This document shows, piece by piece, positions 10,162-19,335 of a DNA stretch of 64,000 bases (within the stretch, counting starts at the first letter, position 1; the number at the start of each line of letters is the position of its first letter). The stretch covers positions 1,086,663 through 1,150,662 of the forward strand of contig NC_009714.1 of the NCBI RefSeq assembly GCF_000017585.1, given 5' to 3'. This DNA is from Campylobacter hominis ATCC BAA-381. Its GTDB lineage: Bacteria; Campylobacterota; Campylobacteria; Campylobacterales; Campylobacteraceae. The notes beneath the pieces are model-generated. The model was not told the DNA's origin. It saw only the letters and a program-made list of their open reading frames with translations, and ran no database searches. A program made the position numbers and the translations under genes.

Positions 10162-10167
10162 ATTATA
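10162..10167 (-). promoter_or_regulatory. Putative -10 (TATAAT) of ankyrin/RTX cluster
   Basis: TGTATAAT on the minus strand, about 30 bases before the TTG start at 10132. The three ankyrin genes each have such a box at a similar distance, which raises confidence a little. No -35 is obvious. Confidence 0.4.
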
Positions 10168-10274
10168 CATCTTTGAATATTAAATAAAAATGATATTTCA
10201 ATTATAAATCATAAAAAAATATATAAAAATTTAAATTATAAAATCAATATTAAAACGTCTATCGAAAATTAAAA

Positions 10275-10298
10275 TTTAGAGCGTTTCCACGCTCTAAA
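10275..10298 (-). terminator. Rho-independent terminator after pta-ackA
   Basis: A perfect 9-bp stem (TTTAGAGCG / CGCTCTAAA) with a 6-base loop, followed on the minus strand by TTTTAATTTTC. It begins two bases after the ackA stop codon. Confidence 0.8.
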
Positions 10299-10299
10299 A

Positions 10300-11499
10300 C
10301 TATTTCTTTAAACTTAAAAGAATTCTTTCAGTAGCTTTTGCGATTGAATACTCTTCGTCAGTCGGTATGACAAGAGTTTTTATCGTTGCATTTTGCGAGC
10401 TTATATCGGTAGGTTTTTTTATACAATTAACGTTTACAGTTTCATCAACTCCGACTCCAAAATGAGCAAGTCGTTTACTGACGGATTCTCGCAATTCAGC
10501 TGAGTTTTCACCTATTCCGGCTGTCCAAATAATAGCATCGACACGCGGCAAAATAGCATAATATGAGCCGATTATTTTTACGATTTGATAAGTCAACATA
10601 TCAAATGCAAGTTTAGCGCGTTCATCTCCTTTATGCATCCTTTCAAGCACTTTTCTAAAATCGCTCGTGCCGGTAATTCCTAACAGTCCGCTTTTTTTAT
10701 TCATTATCGTATCTATATCTTCAGACAAATATCCGGCAACACGTTTCATATATGGAATAATAGCAGGATCTACCGAACCGCAGCGCGTGCTCATCATAAG
10801 TCCTTCAAGCGGTGTCAAGCCCATCGATGTATCTATACAAATGCCATCTTTTGTCGCTGAAATACTCGAACCGCTACCGATATGTAAAGAAATAACACAA
10901 AAATTTTTATAATCGATTCCTAAAAAATCGGCGCCTTTTTTTGTTACAAATTCATGAGATATACCATGCGCTCCAAATTTTCTAACGCGGTATTTTTCAT
11001 AAAATTTGTATGGCAAAGCATACATATAGGCATAATCCGGAATATTGTGATAAAACGTATTATCAAAAACTACGACATTCGGAAGACAAGGCGCGTGTCT
11101 TAAAGACGAACGGATGCCGCTAAGATGAGCTGGATTGTGAAGAGGGGCAAGAGGAATCAATTCTTCTATTTTAGTAATTACATCATCATCTACAAGAGCC
11201 GGTCCTTCAAAATAATCTGCACCTTGAACGATTCTATGCCCTACGCCGTCAATCTCTTTTAAATCCGTTAAAACGCCGGTTTCCTTTAAATAGCGATTTA
11301 AAATTACAATTCCCTCATCGTGGGTTCTTATTTCCATATTTTCTTCAATTGTTTTACCGTCGCAGGTTTCGATTTTAGAATGCGAAACCTCATCACCGAT
11401 TTGCTCTATCATGCCGCTTGCAAGACATTTTTGAATTTTAAGATCATAAAATTTAAACTTAATTGAGCTGCTGCCCGAGTTTATTACCAAAATTTTCAT
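10300..11499 (-). CDS. ackA: Acetate kinase
   Basis: 399 residues, the usual length. The ASKHA-fold phosphate motif is at the N-terminus (MKILVINSGSSSIKFKFYD). GHRIVQGADYF, HNPAHLSGI, the catalytic-region FDNTFYHNIPDYAYMY, GAHGISHEFV, and HIGSGSSISA with MGLTPLEGLMMSTRCGSVDP are all present. It interconverts acetyl phosphate and acetate with ADP/ATP in the cytoplasm. Its ATG overlaps the pta stop by one base (TAATG), so the two are translationally coupled. A terminator follows. Confidence 0.97.
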   Translation of the reverse strand: MKILVINSGSSSIKFKFYDLKIQKCLASGMIEQIGDEVSHSKIETCDGKTIEENMEIRTHDEGIVILNRYLKETGVLTDLKEIDGVGHRIVQGADYFEGPALVDDDVITKIEELIPLAPLHNPAHLSGIRSSLRHAPCLPNVVVFDNTFYHNIPDYAYMYALPYKFYEKYRVRKFGAHGISHEFVTKKGADFLGIDYKNFCVISLHIGSGSSISATKDGICIDTSMGLTPLEGLMMSTRCGSVDPAIIPYMKRVAGYLSEDIDTIMNKKSGLLGITGTSDFRKVLERMHKGDERAKLAFDMLTYQIVKIIGSYYAILPRVDAIIWTAGIGENSAELRESVSKRLAHFGVGVDETVNVNCIKKPTDISSQNATIKTLVIPTDEEYSIAKATERILLSLKK

Positions 11500-12935
11500 T
11501 AGTTATCTCCTGCCTGAATTGCGCTTATTAAAATCGTATTTATGACATCTTTCACTAAACAGCCTCTGCTTAAATCATTTACAGGTTTTTTCAAACCTTG
11601 CAAAATAGGTCCTATCGCCAATGCGCCAGATGTCCTTTGCACGGCTTTATAACAAATATTTCCACAGTTTAAATTCGGGAAAATAAATACATTTGCTTTT
11701 CCTGCAACTTTTGAGTCCGGCATTTTCTTTTTAGCGACCGTTTTATCGATTGCAGCATCAAATTGAAGTGGACCCTCCACATTTAAATTTGGAGCGAGTT
11801 CTCGCACTTTTGCAGTCGCATTTACGACAAAATCGACATCTTCGCCACTTCCACTTGTGCCTGTTGAATAACTGAGCATAGCAACTTTCGGATCAATTCC
11901 AAAAGCTTTTGCAGTATTTGCACTTGAAATCGTAATTGCCGCAAGTTGATCTACAGTAGGATTTGGAGTAATCGCGCAATCTGCAAAAAGTAAAACATTT
12001 GTATCCAAACAGATTAAAAAAGCGCCGCTTACGGTAGAAACGCCCGGTTTCATTTTTATTGTTTGAAGTGCCGGACGAATCGTTTCTGCTGTTGTAGTGC
12101 TGGCCCCACTTACCATAGCGTCGCATTTTCCGCAATAAACAAGCATTGTTCCAAAGTAAGTTCTATCGCGCACCAACTTTTGAGCTTTTTTTAAATCCAT
12201 TCCTTTGGCTTTTCTAAGTTCATAAAGCGTATTTGCGAATTCATTTAAGAATTCATTATTTTCAGGGTCAATTATTTGAGCGTTTGAAAGATTCAAATCA
12301 AGTTCTTTCGCTCTTTTTGAAATTTCGTCTTTTTTGCCAAGAAGTGTGATTTCTACGGCATTTGATTTAAGCACGATATCGGCAGCTTTTAAAATTCTAT
12401 CATCGTCGCTTTCAGGTAAAACTACGCGCTTTACATTTTTTGCCGCCATTTCATAAAGCTTTGTTTCAAATTTTAGTGGTGTTACGATATTTACACTGTT
12501 TGAATTCAGTTCATTTATAAAAATTTCAGGATTTTGCTCAATTTGTTGAATTTTAAATTTAAAATTACCGAAATCGCAAATTTCATTATAAACCTTGGCA
12601 AAATCGTTTGATTTGTTTTCTTTTAAAATTTCACCTACCGTTTTTGCTGAATTTTCACTATCACAAACGGAAATAATCGGTAAATTAAGGACATTTGCTA
12701 TTTTTGCGTTAAAACCTATTTTATCAATAAAATCAGCGCCGATTACAACGACAAAATCGTTTTTGGCGGATAATTCGTTAAAATCTTTTATATATTTTTT
12801 CAAAACAGCACTGTTTTGCTCGCCTTCTTTTATTTGCAATTTTGTAATTTTGACGAAATTTGAAGTTAAAACTTTAGGTAGAAACGCCAAATTTTTCGCA
12901 ACTTCATTTTGTGCTAAAACGAAAATTCCGTTCAT
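11499..12935 (-). CDS. pta: Phosphate acetyltransferase
   Basis: 478 residues. The C-terminal two thirds form the PTA_PTB domain: KRVVLPESDDDRILKAAD, SGASTTTAETIRPALQ, SVSGAFLICLD-type core, MLSYSTGTSGSG and NLNCGNICYKAVQR. The N-terminal ~140 residues are a shorter regulatory-type region than in the 700-residue enterobacterial enzyme. It makes acetyl phosphate from acetyl-CoA, and ackA then makes acetate and ATP. The start follows GGAGCAGAAT. The upstream gap to 13078 separates it from a divergent gene and must hold its promoter. Confidence 0.95.
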   Translation of the reverse strand: MNGIFVLAQNEVAKNLAFLPKVLTSNFVKITKLQIKEGEQNSAVLKKYIKDFNELSAKNDFVVVIGADFIDKIGFNAKIANVLNLPIISVCDSENSAKTVGEILKENKSNDFAKVYNEICDFGNFKFKIQQIEQNPEIFINELNSNSVNIVTPLKFETKLYEMAAKNVKRVVLPESDDDRILKAADIVLKSNAVEITLLGKKDEISKRAKELDLNLSNAQIIDPENNEFLNEFANTLYELRKAKGMDLKKAQKLVRDRTYFGTMLVYCGKCDAMVSGASTTTAETIRPALQTIKMKPGVSTVSGAFLICLDTNVLLFADCAITPNPTVDQLAAITISSANTAKAFGIDPKVAMLSYSTGTSGSGEDVDFVVNATAKVRELAPNLNVEGPLQFDAAIDKTVAKKKMPDSKVAGKANVFIFPNLNCGNICYKAVQRTSGALAIGPILQGLKKPVNDLSRGCLVKDVINTILISAIQAGDN

Positions 12936-13078
12936 ATTCTGCTCCTTTTTATTAATAAAAAATTGAAACGTTATTCTAACAAAATTTATTTTAATTTTTA
13001 AGACTGAAATTTTAGTTAATTATAAATTTTAAATTTAATTTTATAATCACTTAAAAATTAAATTTAAGGAAAATTCCG

Positions 13079-13735
13079 GTGAGAAAAATTTTAATTTTAA
13101 CGCTCATTTGTACGACGCTTTTTGGAAAAATAAATATCAACGACGCTTCTCGTTACGAACTTATGACGCTAGGCAAGATAAGCGCAGGACAAGCCGATAT
13201 GCTTATAAACTTTAGAAAAAATCGCGAAATCACTGACGTTACGGATTTACGCGTGATAACAGGATTTGAAAAATACGACACTGAAATTTTAGAGAAAAAT
13301 TTTGATTTTTCGCCAAAAGCCGTTCAGGAAATACCAAAAAAAACGTAAACAAAAGTAATAACAAAAACCAGGTATATAAATCAATATCCTACTTACGAAA
13401 AAATTGAAAATTACGGCGACATACAAATTATAGAGCGCGGAAGCTCGTCTTATCATCACAAAAAAAATCCAAATTTTAATGAATCAAGCGACAGCGCAAA
13501 TCGCCCGATAAATCAGCCGCTTTATAAAAGCCAAATAGAAAAAACGCGACAAAATCAAAATTTCAATAAAGAAACTAAAGAATTTAATTATCATAAAAAT
13601 GGCGGTGAAATAAATAATGATTTTTACAAAGATGGCGTTAACCACCGCAAAAACACAAATTTTGACACTCAAACCTTGCCGTCAAACAAAGAAATTGAAG
13701 CCGGCGGTTACATTAAAATGGAAATAAGAAAATGA
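13079..13735 (+). pseudogene. ComEA-like helix-hairpin-helix protein, interrupted by an in-frame TAA
   Basis: GTG start after AAGGAAAATTCCG. A signal peptide (ILILTLICTTLFG) is followed by one helix-hairpin-helix unit (ININDASRYELMTLGKISAG), as in the small ComEA-type DNA-uptake proteins. The first reading ends at TAA 13346-13348 after 89 codons, which is near the size of the short Campylobacter ComEA. The same frame then stays open for another ~128 codons (YEKIENYGDIQIIERGSS ... GGYIKMEIRK) to TGA at 13733-13735. The tail has normal codon use and is Asn/Lys-rich. The TAA is one transition from CAA, so I read it as a recent nonsense mutation. The 89-residue product may still work. Confidence 0.65.
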
Positions 13736-13765
13736 AATTATTATGTCACTATTATGATACTTTAA

Positions 13766-13771
13766 TATAAT
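13766..13771 (+). promoter_or_regulatory. Putative -10 (TATAAT) of the ilv-lpxD operon
   Basis: TATAAT 39 bases before the ilvI ATG, after a T-rich stretch, which is the usual form of a Campylobacter sigma-70 promoter. Motif evidence only. Confidence 0.45.
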
Positions 13772-13810
13772 TAAGGGTAAAATTATAAAATTTTTGAAAA
13801 GGAGATCTAA

Positions 13811-15496
13811 ATGAGCAAATTAAATGGTTCGCAAATGATCATGGAAGCCTTGAAAAACGAAGGTGTTGAAATCGTTTTCGGTTATCCTGGCGGAGCGGCA
13901 CTTAATATATATGATGAAATTTACAAACAAAAATATTTCAGGCATATTCTGGTTCGCCACGAACAAGCCGCAGTTCATGCAGCCGACGGATACGCAAGAG
14001 CAAGCGGAAAAGTAGGAGTTGCTTTTGTAACAAGCGGTCCGGGATTTACAAATGCGGTAACCGGTTTAGCGACAGCTTATGCGGATTCTATTCCTGTTAT
14101 ATTAATTTCAGCGCAAGTTTCAAATTCACTAATCGGTTCGGACGCTTTTCAAGAAATTGACGCTGTCGGAATTTCAAGACCTTGCGTAAAACACAATTAC
14201 TTGGTAAAATCAATTGATGAACTTCCAAGAATTTTAAAAGAGGCGTTTTATATAGCAAAAACAGGAAGACCGGGACCGGTTCATATAGATATACCAAAAG
14301 ATGTAAGCTCTGCAATAGGCGAGTTCGAATATCCCGATGAAATAAAAATGCAAACCTACAAACCAAATTATAAAGGCAATTCAAAACAGATAAAAAAAGC
14401 GATCGAGTTGATAGAAGCTTCAAAAAAACCGTTATTTTATCTTGGAGGCGGCGTAATAAGCTCAAACGCAAGCGAAGCCGTAAGAAAACTTATAGAAATC
14501 ACGCAAATTCCTGCAGTTGAAACCTTAATGGCGCTTGGTGCGCTTGACAGTAATGATCCGAATTGTCTGAATATGGTCGGAATGCATGGAAGTTATGCAG
14601 CGAATATGGCAATGAGCGAAGCCGATCTTATTATAGCACTTGGCGCAAGATTTGATGATAGAGTTACAGGAAAAGTAAGTAAGTTTGCAAAAAATGCAAA
14701 AATAATTCATGTTGATATAGATCCAAGTTCAATTTCAAAAATCATAAACGCCGATTTTCCTATCGTCGGCGATGTAAAATCAGTCGTAGAAGATATGATA
14801 GAGCGTGCAAAAGATGAAATCAATCCTAAAAATTTCAACACTTGGCACGAAATAATCGCAAATTATTCAAGAATTCATCCTCTTACATATAAAGACAGTG
14901 ATGAAGTTTTAAAACCTCAATGGATAATAGAAGAAACAGCAAGAAACTTGCCAAATGACGCCATCGTTACAACAGATGTCGGACAACATCAAATGTGGGT
15001 AGCTCAATATTTTCCGTTTAAATACCCTCGCACGTTTTTAACAAGCGGCGGTTTAGGCACAATGGGATACTCTTTACCTGCTTCAATGGGAGCGAAGCTT
15101 GCTCATCCTACAAAAGAAGTAGTAAATTTCGTTGGCGACGGATCTGTGCTGATGAATATACAAGAACTTATGACGATGATTCAAAGTAATATAAAAGTCA
15201 TTCATATTATTCTAAATAACGGCTTTTTGGGAATGGTCCGTCAATGGCAATCACTATTTTACGGAGAGAGGTTTTCATCTACGAATATAGAGCTTCAACC
15301 TGATTTTGTAAAACTTATAGAAAGTTTCGGTGGTTTGGGTTTTCGTGCTACAAATAAGGAAGAATTTTCATCTGCACTTAAAACAGCACTTTCAAGTGAT
15401 AAAGTAAGCTTCATAGACGCTCATATAGACAGATTTGAAAATGTTATGCCTATGGTTCCGGCAGGCGGCGTTTTATATAATATGATTTTGGAATAA
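13811..15496 (+). CDS. ilvI: Acetolactate synthase large (catalytic) subunit
   Basis: 561 residues, with AAAAGGAG ahead of the ATG. The N-terminal ThDP-binding half has GYPGGAALNIYD, the catalytic Glu in VRHEQAAVHAADGYARASG, and TSGPGFTNAVTG. The C-terminal ThDP/Mg motif is GDGSVLMNIQELMTM...NNGFLGM. It condenses two pyruvates, or pyruvate with 2-oxobutyrate, in branched-chain amino acid synthesis. The regulatory subunit ilvH follows 9 bases later. Confidence 0.97.
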   Translation: MSKLNGSQMIMEALKNEGVEIVFGYPGGAALNIYDEIYKQKYFRHILVRHEQAAVHAADGYARASGKVGVAFVTSGPGFTNAVTGLATAYADSIPVILISAQVSNSLIGSDAFQEIDAVGISRPCVKHNYLVKSIDELPRILKEAFYIAKTGRPGPVHIDIPKDVSSAIGEFEYPDEIKMQTYKPNYKGNSKQIKKAIELIEASKKPLFYLGGGVISSNASEAVRKLIEITQIPAVETLMALGALDSNDPNCLNMVGMHGSYAANMAMSEADLIIALGARFDDRVTGKVSKFAKNAKIIHVDIDPSSISKIINADFPIVGDVKSVVEDMIERAKDEINPKNFNTWHEIIANYSRIHPLTYKDSDEVLKPQWIIEETARNLPNDAIVTTDVGQHQMWVAQYFPFKYPRTFLTSGGLGTMGYSLPASMGAKLAHPTKEVVNFVGDGSVLMNIQELMTMIQSNIKVIHIILNNGFLGMVRQWQSLFYGERFSSTNIELQPDFVKLIESFGGLGFRATNKEEFSSALKTALSSDKVSFIDAHIDRFENVMPMVPAGGVLYNMILE

Positions 15497-15505
15497 GGAG
15501 AAAAA

Positions 15506-15976
15506 ATGCAAAATATAAGAAGAACAATTTCCGTTATCATAGTCAATGAACACGGCGTTCTATCCAGAATTTCAGGTCTTTTTGCAGGCAGAGGATACAA
15601 TATCGACAGTCTTACAGTGGCTCCTATCCCGAATACAAACCTTTCACGTTTTACGATCGTTACAAAGGGCGATGCCGCTATAATAGAACAGATTACAAAA
15701 CAACTTCACAAACTTATCCCAATCTATAAAGTTATAGAAGATGCAAATTTTGTGGAAAAAGAACTTGTTTTAGTTAAAATTCCTTTTGCCGACAATTTAT
15801 CTGGTTTAAATGTGATTTTAAGCTCATATAACGGCAAAATCATAAATAGCAATGAAGAAAATATCGTAGTTGTTGCTTGCGACGATATCACTAAAATAGA
15901 TAATTTTCTTAAAACAATCAAAAAATTTAATCCGATCGATATAGTTCGAGGCGGAAGCGTAGCATTGGATGTATAA
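15506..15976 (+). CDS. ilvH: Acetolactate synthase small (regulatory) subunit
   Basis: 156 residues, usual length. An N-terminal ACT domain (VIVNEHGVLSRISGLFAGRG, then YNIDSLTVAPI) is the valine-binding feedback site, and the C-terminal half is the ALS_ss region (LVKIPFAD...GKIINSNEE). SD AAGGAG. Its TAA shares one base with the lpxD ATG (TAATG), so all three genes are one operon. Confidence 0.95.
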   Translation: MQNIRRTISVIIVNEHGVLSRISGLFAGRGYNIDSLTVAPIPNTNLSRFTIVTKGDAAIIEQITKQLHKLIPIYKVIEDANFVEKELVLVKIPFADNLSGLNVILSSYNGKIINSNEENIVVVACDDITKIDNFLKTIKKFNPIDIVRGGSVALDV

Positions 15977-16920
15977 TGAAATTAAATGAAATTTGTAAAA
16001 TTTTAGGTATAAATTTTAACGGTGCCGATATTGAAATTTCGGCTTTAAACTCGCTTACTAATGCAAAACCGGGTGAACTTAGTTATTGTGACAGCGATAA
16101 AAATGCAAAATTTATAAATGAAAGTAAAGCGAGTGCTATTTTGGTAAAAAATGCTGATATGGTGCAAAATGGCGCAACAGCGCTTGTTTGTGAAAATCCG
16201 CATTTGGCTTTTGCGATTTTAAGCGGATATTACAAAAAACCGCTGATTAGAGAAAAAAAACCGTCTCAAATAGCGCAAAGTGCGACAATAATGCCAAATG
16301 TTTATATAGGAAGCAATGTAAAAATAGGTGAAGATACAATTATAATGGCAGGAGCATTTATAGGCGACGATGTGCAAATCGGCGAAAAATGTATCATTCA
16401 TCCGAATGTTGTAATTTATAATGACACAAAAATAGGAAATCGCTGTCATTTGCTCGCAAATTGCGTTATAGGAAGTGACGGCTTCGGATATGCTCACACA
16501 AAAGACGGCAGACACATAAAAATTTACCATAACGGAAATGTCGTCCTTGAAGATGACGTGGAAATAGGAGCTTGCACAACAATAGATCGAGCCGTATTTG
16601 AAACCACAACTATCAAAAAATGTACAAAAATAGATAATTTAGTGCAAATCGGACATAACTGTATTTTGGGAGAAAACTGCTTAATCGTATCTCAAACTGG
16701 ACTTGCCGGATCGACTACTCTTGGACGAAATGTCGTAATGGGTGGACAAAGCGGAAGCGGCGGACATGTAAGCGTTGGAGATTTTGCACAAATCGCGGCA
16801 AGAGGAGGAGTAAGCAAAAATTTACCGGGCGGTAAAGCATATAGCGGCTATCCTATTTTAGAATTGAAAGATTGGCTAAAACTAAATGCTAAAATTCAAA
16901 AATTTTTCAAAGACAGGTAA
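15976..16920 (+). CDS. lpxD: UDP-3-O-acylglucosamine N-acyltransferase
   Basis: 314 residues. A short N-terminal uridine-binding domain is followed by left-handed beta-helix hexapeptides (IGSNVKIGEDTIIMAG, IGEKCIIHPNVVI), the active-site His in QIGHNCILGENC, and GGQSGSGGHVSVGDFAQIAA. It adds the N-linked acyl chain in lipid A synthesis. The coupling to ilvH through TAATG is seen in other Campylobacter genomes (recalled). Confidence 0.95.
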   Translation: MKLNEICKILGINFNGADIEISALNSLTNAKPGELSYCDSDKNAKFINESKASAILVKNADMVQNGATALVCENPHLAFAILSGYYKKPLIREKKPSQIAQSATIMPNVYIGSNVKIGEDTIIMAGAFIGDDVQIGEKCIIHPNVVIYNDTKIGNRCHLLANCVIGSDGFGYAHTKDGRHIKIYHNGNVVLEDDVEIGACTTIDRAVFETTTIKKCTKIDNLVQIGHNCILGENCLIVSQTGLAGSTTLGRNVVMGGQSGSGGHVSVGDFAQIAARGGVSKNLPGGKAYSGYPILELKDWLKLNAKIQKFFKDR

Positions 16921-16952
16921 AAAAATTGATACTATAAAAATTTTATAAATGT

Positions 16953-16983
16953 CAGCCTTTTGATTTGGAAAGTTAAAAGGCTG
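16953..16983 (+). terminator. Hairpin after lpxD, possible terminator
   Basis: CAGCCTTTT and AAAAGGCTG form a 9-bp stem around a 13-base loop, 33 bases after the lpxD stop. No clear T-run follows, so termination is only moderately supported. Confidence 0.55.
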
Positions 16984-17360
16984 CGTTAAATTTCAAAAAT
17001 TCAAATTACACTATAAATAAATTTCGCCAAAATATACTTCAAGCCGAATTTTTTCTTTTATGAATTTGCTGTTTTAAATTAAATATAAAACCATTTGTTT
17101 ATTGATATTTACAAACTAATTTTAAAAAATCATTTTTTTCAATATTAAATTTTATTAAACAGCTCTTTGTTATAAAATTTTTCCAAAATTTATCATTATT
17201 AAAATTCCAATTTGTTTTGATATCTTTTAAATATTGAAATTTTAAAATCTCTTTTAAACTTAAACCGCTAAATTTCTAAAATTTATAAAATCTAATTTTG
17301 AATACTTATTAAAATTTCAATAAAATGTTTTTACTTTGCCATAAATTAGCAAATTTTTGA
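16984..17360. other. AT-rich non-coding stretch
   Basis: Between the lpxD hairpin and the promoter of the next operon. Stops are frequent in all frames and I see no gene, RNA or repeat. Confidence 0.6.
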
Positions 17361-17389
17361 TACAATATCTCAAGATCTAAGGTTTAGAT
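17361..17389 (+). promoter_or_regulatory. Putative -10 and inverted-repeat operator before the 17.4-20.9 kb operon
   Basis: TACAAT at 17361-17366 could be the -10. Just downstream, at 17375-17389, ATCTAA and TTAGAT form a perfect inverted repeat around GGT. It would overlap the transcription start and lies 21 bases before the ATG, where a repressor would act. Motif evidence only. Confidence 0.35.
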
Positions 17390-17409
17390 AACAAAATTAA
17401 AGGTTTTTT

Positions 17410-18528
17410 ATGAAAAATTTTTATGAAAAAGCGCGTGAGTTTGCGCTAGCAAATATCGCGCCTTATGCAAAACAAATAGACGAAAAGGCGGAATTTCCAA
17501 GTAAATCTTTTGAAAAAATGCACGAAACGGGATATCTGAAACTTCTAATCCCAAAAGAATTAGGTGGTCTTGGTGGCGACATAGCAGATCATGCTGACGC
17601 AGTCAGAGCTTTTGCAAGTGCAAGTGCAACAGCAGGACTTTGCTATATGATGCACAATGTCGCTTTGATGTGCGTTTTAAACTACGGTTCGAACGAACTT
17701 AAAAAAGAAATTACAAAAAGCGTAATCAAAGGCAAATTTTTAGCTTTAGCATATAGTGAATTCGGCTCAGGCACACACTTTTATATGCCGGAGCTAAAAG
17801 TAAAATTTGACGGTAAAAAAGTTACGTTTAACGGCACGAAGAGCATGGTAACTTCAGCAGGACACGCAAGTTTTTATGCTGTTTTGACTCCAAGCAGTGA
17901 TGAAGGAATTGATAACTGGATTTTTCCTCTTGAAAGCGGCATAAAATTTGAAAAAAATTTATGGAACGGGCTTGGAATGCGCGGCAATGTATCGTGTCCT
18001 ATGAAAATAGAAAATGTTACGCTTGATGAAAAATACAGAATCGGCGAAGCAGGAAGCGGTGCAAAACAGGTTTTTGAAACAGTGGCGCCATATTTTGTAT
18101 TAGGACTTGCCTGTGTATATACCGGACTTTGCCAAAATGTTCTTGAAAACTCAACGAACTGGGCAACCGCAAGAAAATATCCAAACGGCTCTAACTTAGC
18201 AAATATAGAAACAGTACAAATTCATCTATCTGATATTTACACCAAAACGGCAGCTTGTGCCGCTCTTAGCAAAGACGCTGCAAATGCCGCTAAAAACGGC
18301 GAAAGCGATGCACTTGCCAAAATTTTGGCAGCACGCATAAATGCAAGTGAAAATGCAATTGAAACCTCAAGAATTGCGATGAGAATCGGTGGCGGAAAAG
18401 CTTACAATAAAAACGGAATTTTAGAGCAGCTTTTAAGAGACAGTTTTGCAGGTCAAATTATGGCGCCAAGCGTCGATGTGCTTAAAATTTGGCTTGGAAA
18501 ATCAATCAGCGGTCAACAAATTCCGTAA
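17410..18528 (+). CDS. Acyl-CoA dehydrogenase-fold flavoprotein
   Basis: 372 residues. An N-terminal helical domain (FYEKAREFALANIAPYAKQI), a middle beta domain (AYSEFGSGTHFYMPELKV, GTKSMVTSAGHASFY) and a C-terminal four-helix region (RIAMRIGGGKAYNKNGILEQ) follow the acyl-CoA dehydrogenase order. The family also includes FMNH2-dependent monooxygenases of the DszC/SfnB type that open organosulfur compounds. The partners here (a PhnD-like protein and a MetE-like protein) make a sulfur or methyl-transfer role more likely than fatty-acid oxidation, but this is inference. First gene of a tight four-gene operon. Confidence 0.75.
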   Translation: MKNFYEKAREFALANIAPYAKQIDEKAEFPSKSFEKMHETGYLKLLIPKELGGLGGDIADHADAVRAFASASATAGLCYMMHNVALMCVLNYGSNELKKEITKSVIKGKFLALAYSEFGSGTHFYMPELKVKFDGKKVTFNGTKSMVTSAGHASFYAVLTPSSDEGIDNWIFPLESGIKFEKNLWNGLGMRGNVSCPMKIENVTLDEKYRIGEAGSGAKQVFETVAPYFVLGLACVYTGLCQNVLENSTNWATARKYPNGSNLANIETVQIHLSDIYTKTAACAALSKDAANAAKNGESDALAKILAARINASENAIETSRIAMRIGGGKAYNKNGILEQLLRDSFAGQIMAPSVDVLKIWLGKSISGQQIP

Positions 18529-18540
18529 AAAGGAGAAAAA

Positions 18541-19332
18541 ATGAAATTAGCAGCTGTAATTTACGATCCCAAAGTGACAATTATTTGGGGAATTATTTCC
18601 GATTTTTTTAAACAAAACGATTTTGAGTTAAAACCCGTATTTTTTAAAGATTATAAAATGCAAGTGGATGCTTTGATGGCAGGCGAAGTTGATGTAGCGT
18701 GGAATTCGCCGCTTGCGTGGCTGGACACATTTTTAAGAAGCAACGGAAAAAGCTTAAACGGCTCAATGAGAGATACAGATATAAACAGAAGCACTTATCT
18801 TATAGTAAAAGATGAAAAATTTAAAACAATAAATGATTTAAAAGGTGAAAAAATCGGCTTCGGCGCAATCGACTCACCGCAAGCAAGACTTATCCCGATT
18901 TATAATCTGCACCAAAACGGACTTGAATACGGCACTCACTACAAAGAAGTAAGATTTGACGTTGGTGTAGGTCTAAACGGAGATCATATAGGCGGCGAAC
19001 TTGAGAGTGCAAAAGCTTTGTTAAAAGACGAAGTTTCGGCTTCATGGATGCTTGATATGAATTATGAGCGCTATACAAACGACGGAACGCTTGAAAATGT
19101 GCGCGTAATCTACAAAACACCGCATTTTGATCACTGTATTTTCAGCTCTCGCATAGGACTTGATAAAAAAGAATTTGCAAAATTTAATGAAATTTTATGC
19201 AAAATGGATTATGAAAATCAGAAACACAAAGAAATGATGGATATGGAAGGTCTTAAAAAATGGGTCAGTGCCAGAACAAGCGGATTTTTACAAATCACAA
19301 AAGCAAACGAATATCTTAAATTTTTAGGTTAA
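18541..19332 (+). CDS. PhnD-like substrate-binding-fold protein without signal peptide
   Basis: 263 residues. The fold resembles periplasmic phosphonate/phosphite-binding proteins (VDALMAGEVDVAWNSPLAWL; TINDLKGEKIGFGAIDSPQA; a hinge near FDVGVGLNGDHIGG). The N-terminus MKLAAVIYDPKVTIIW has no signal peptide and no lipobox, and no permease or ATPase gene is adjacent. It is therefore probably cytoplasmic, as a ligand-binding or substrate-channelling partner rather than a transporter component. It starts 12 bases after the dehydrogenase-like gene, with an AAAAAGGAG ribosome-binding site. Confidence 0.7.
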   Translation: MKLAAVIYDPKVTIIWGIISDFFKQNDFELKPVFFKDYKMQVDALMAGEVDVAWNSPLAWLDTFLRSNGKSLNGSMRDTDINRSTYLIVKDEKFKTINDLKGEKIGFGAIDSPQARLIPIYNLHQNGLEYGTHYKEVRFDVGVGLNGDHIGGELESAKALLKDEVSASWMLDMNYERYTNDGTLENVRVIYKTPHFDHCIFSSRIGLDKKEFAKFNEILCKMDYENQKHKEMMDMEGLKKWVSARTSGFLQITKANEYLKFLG

Positions 19333-19335
19333 AAA

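Noticed and set aside
12595-12966. 123-codon open frame on the plus strand
   Set aside because: It lies opposite the pta coding sequence; pta is unambiguous in the other strand.
13484-13672. 62-codon open frame on the minus strand
   Set aside because: Antisense to the open tail of the ComEA-like gene; low-complexity Ile/Phe-rich product typical of AT-rich antisense.
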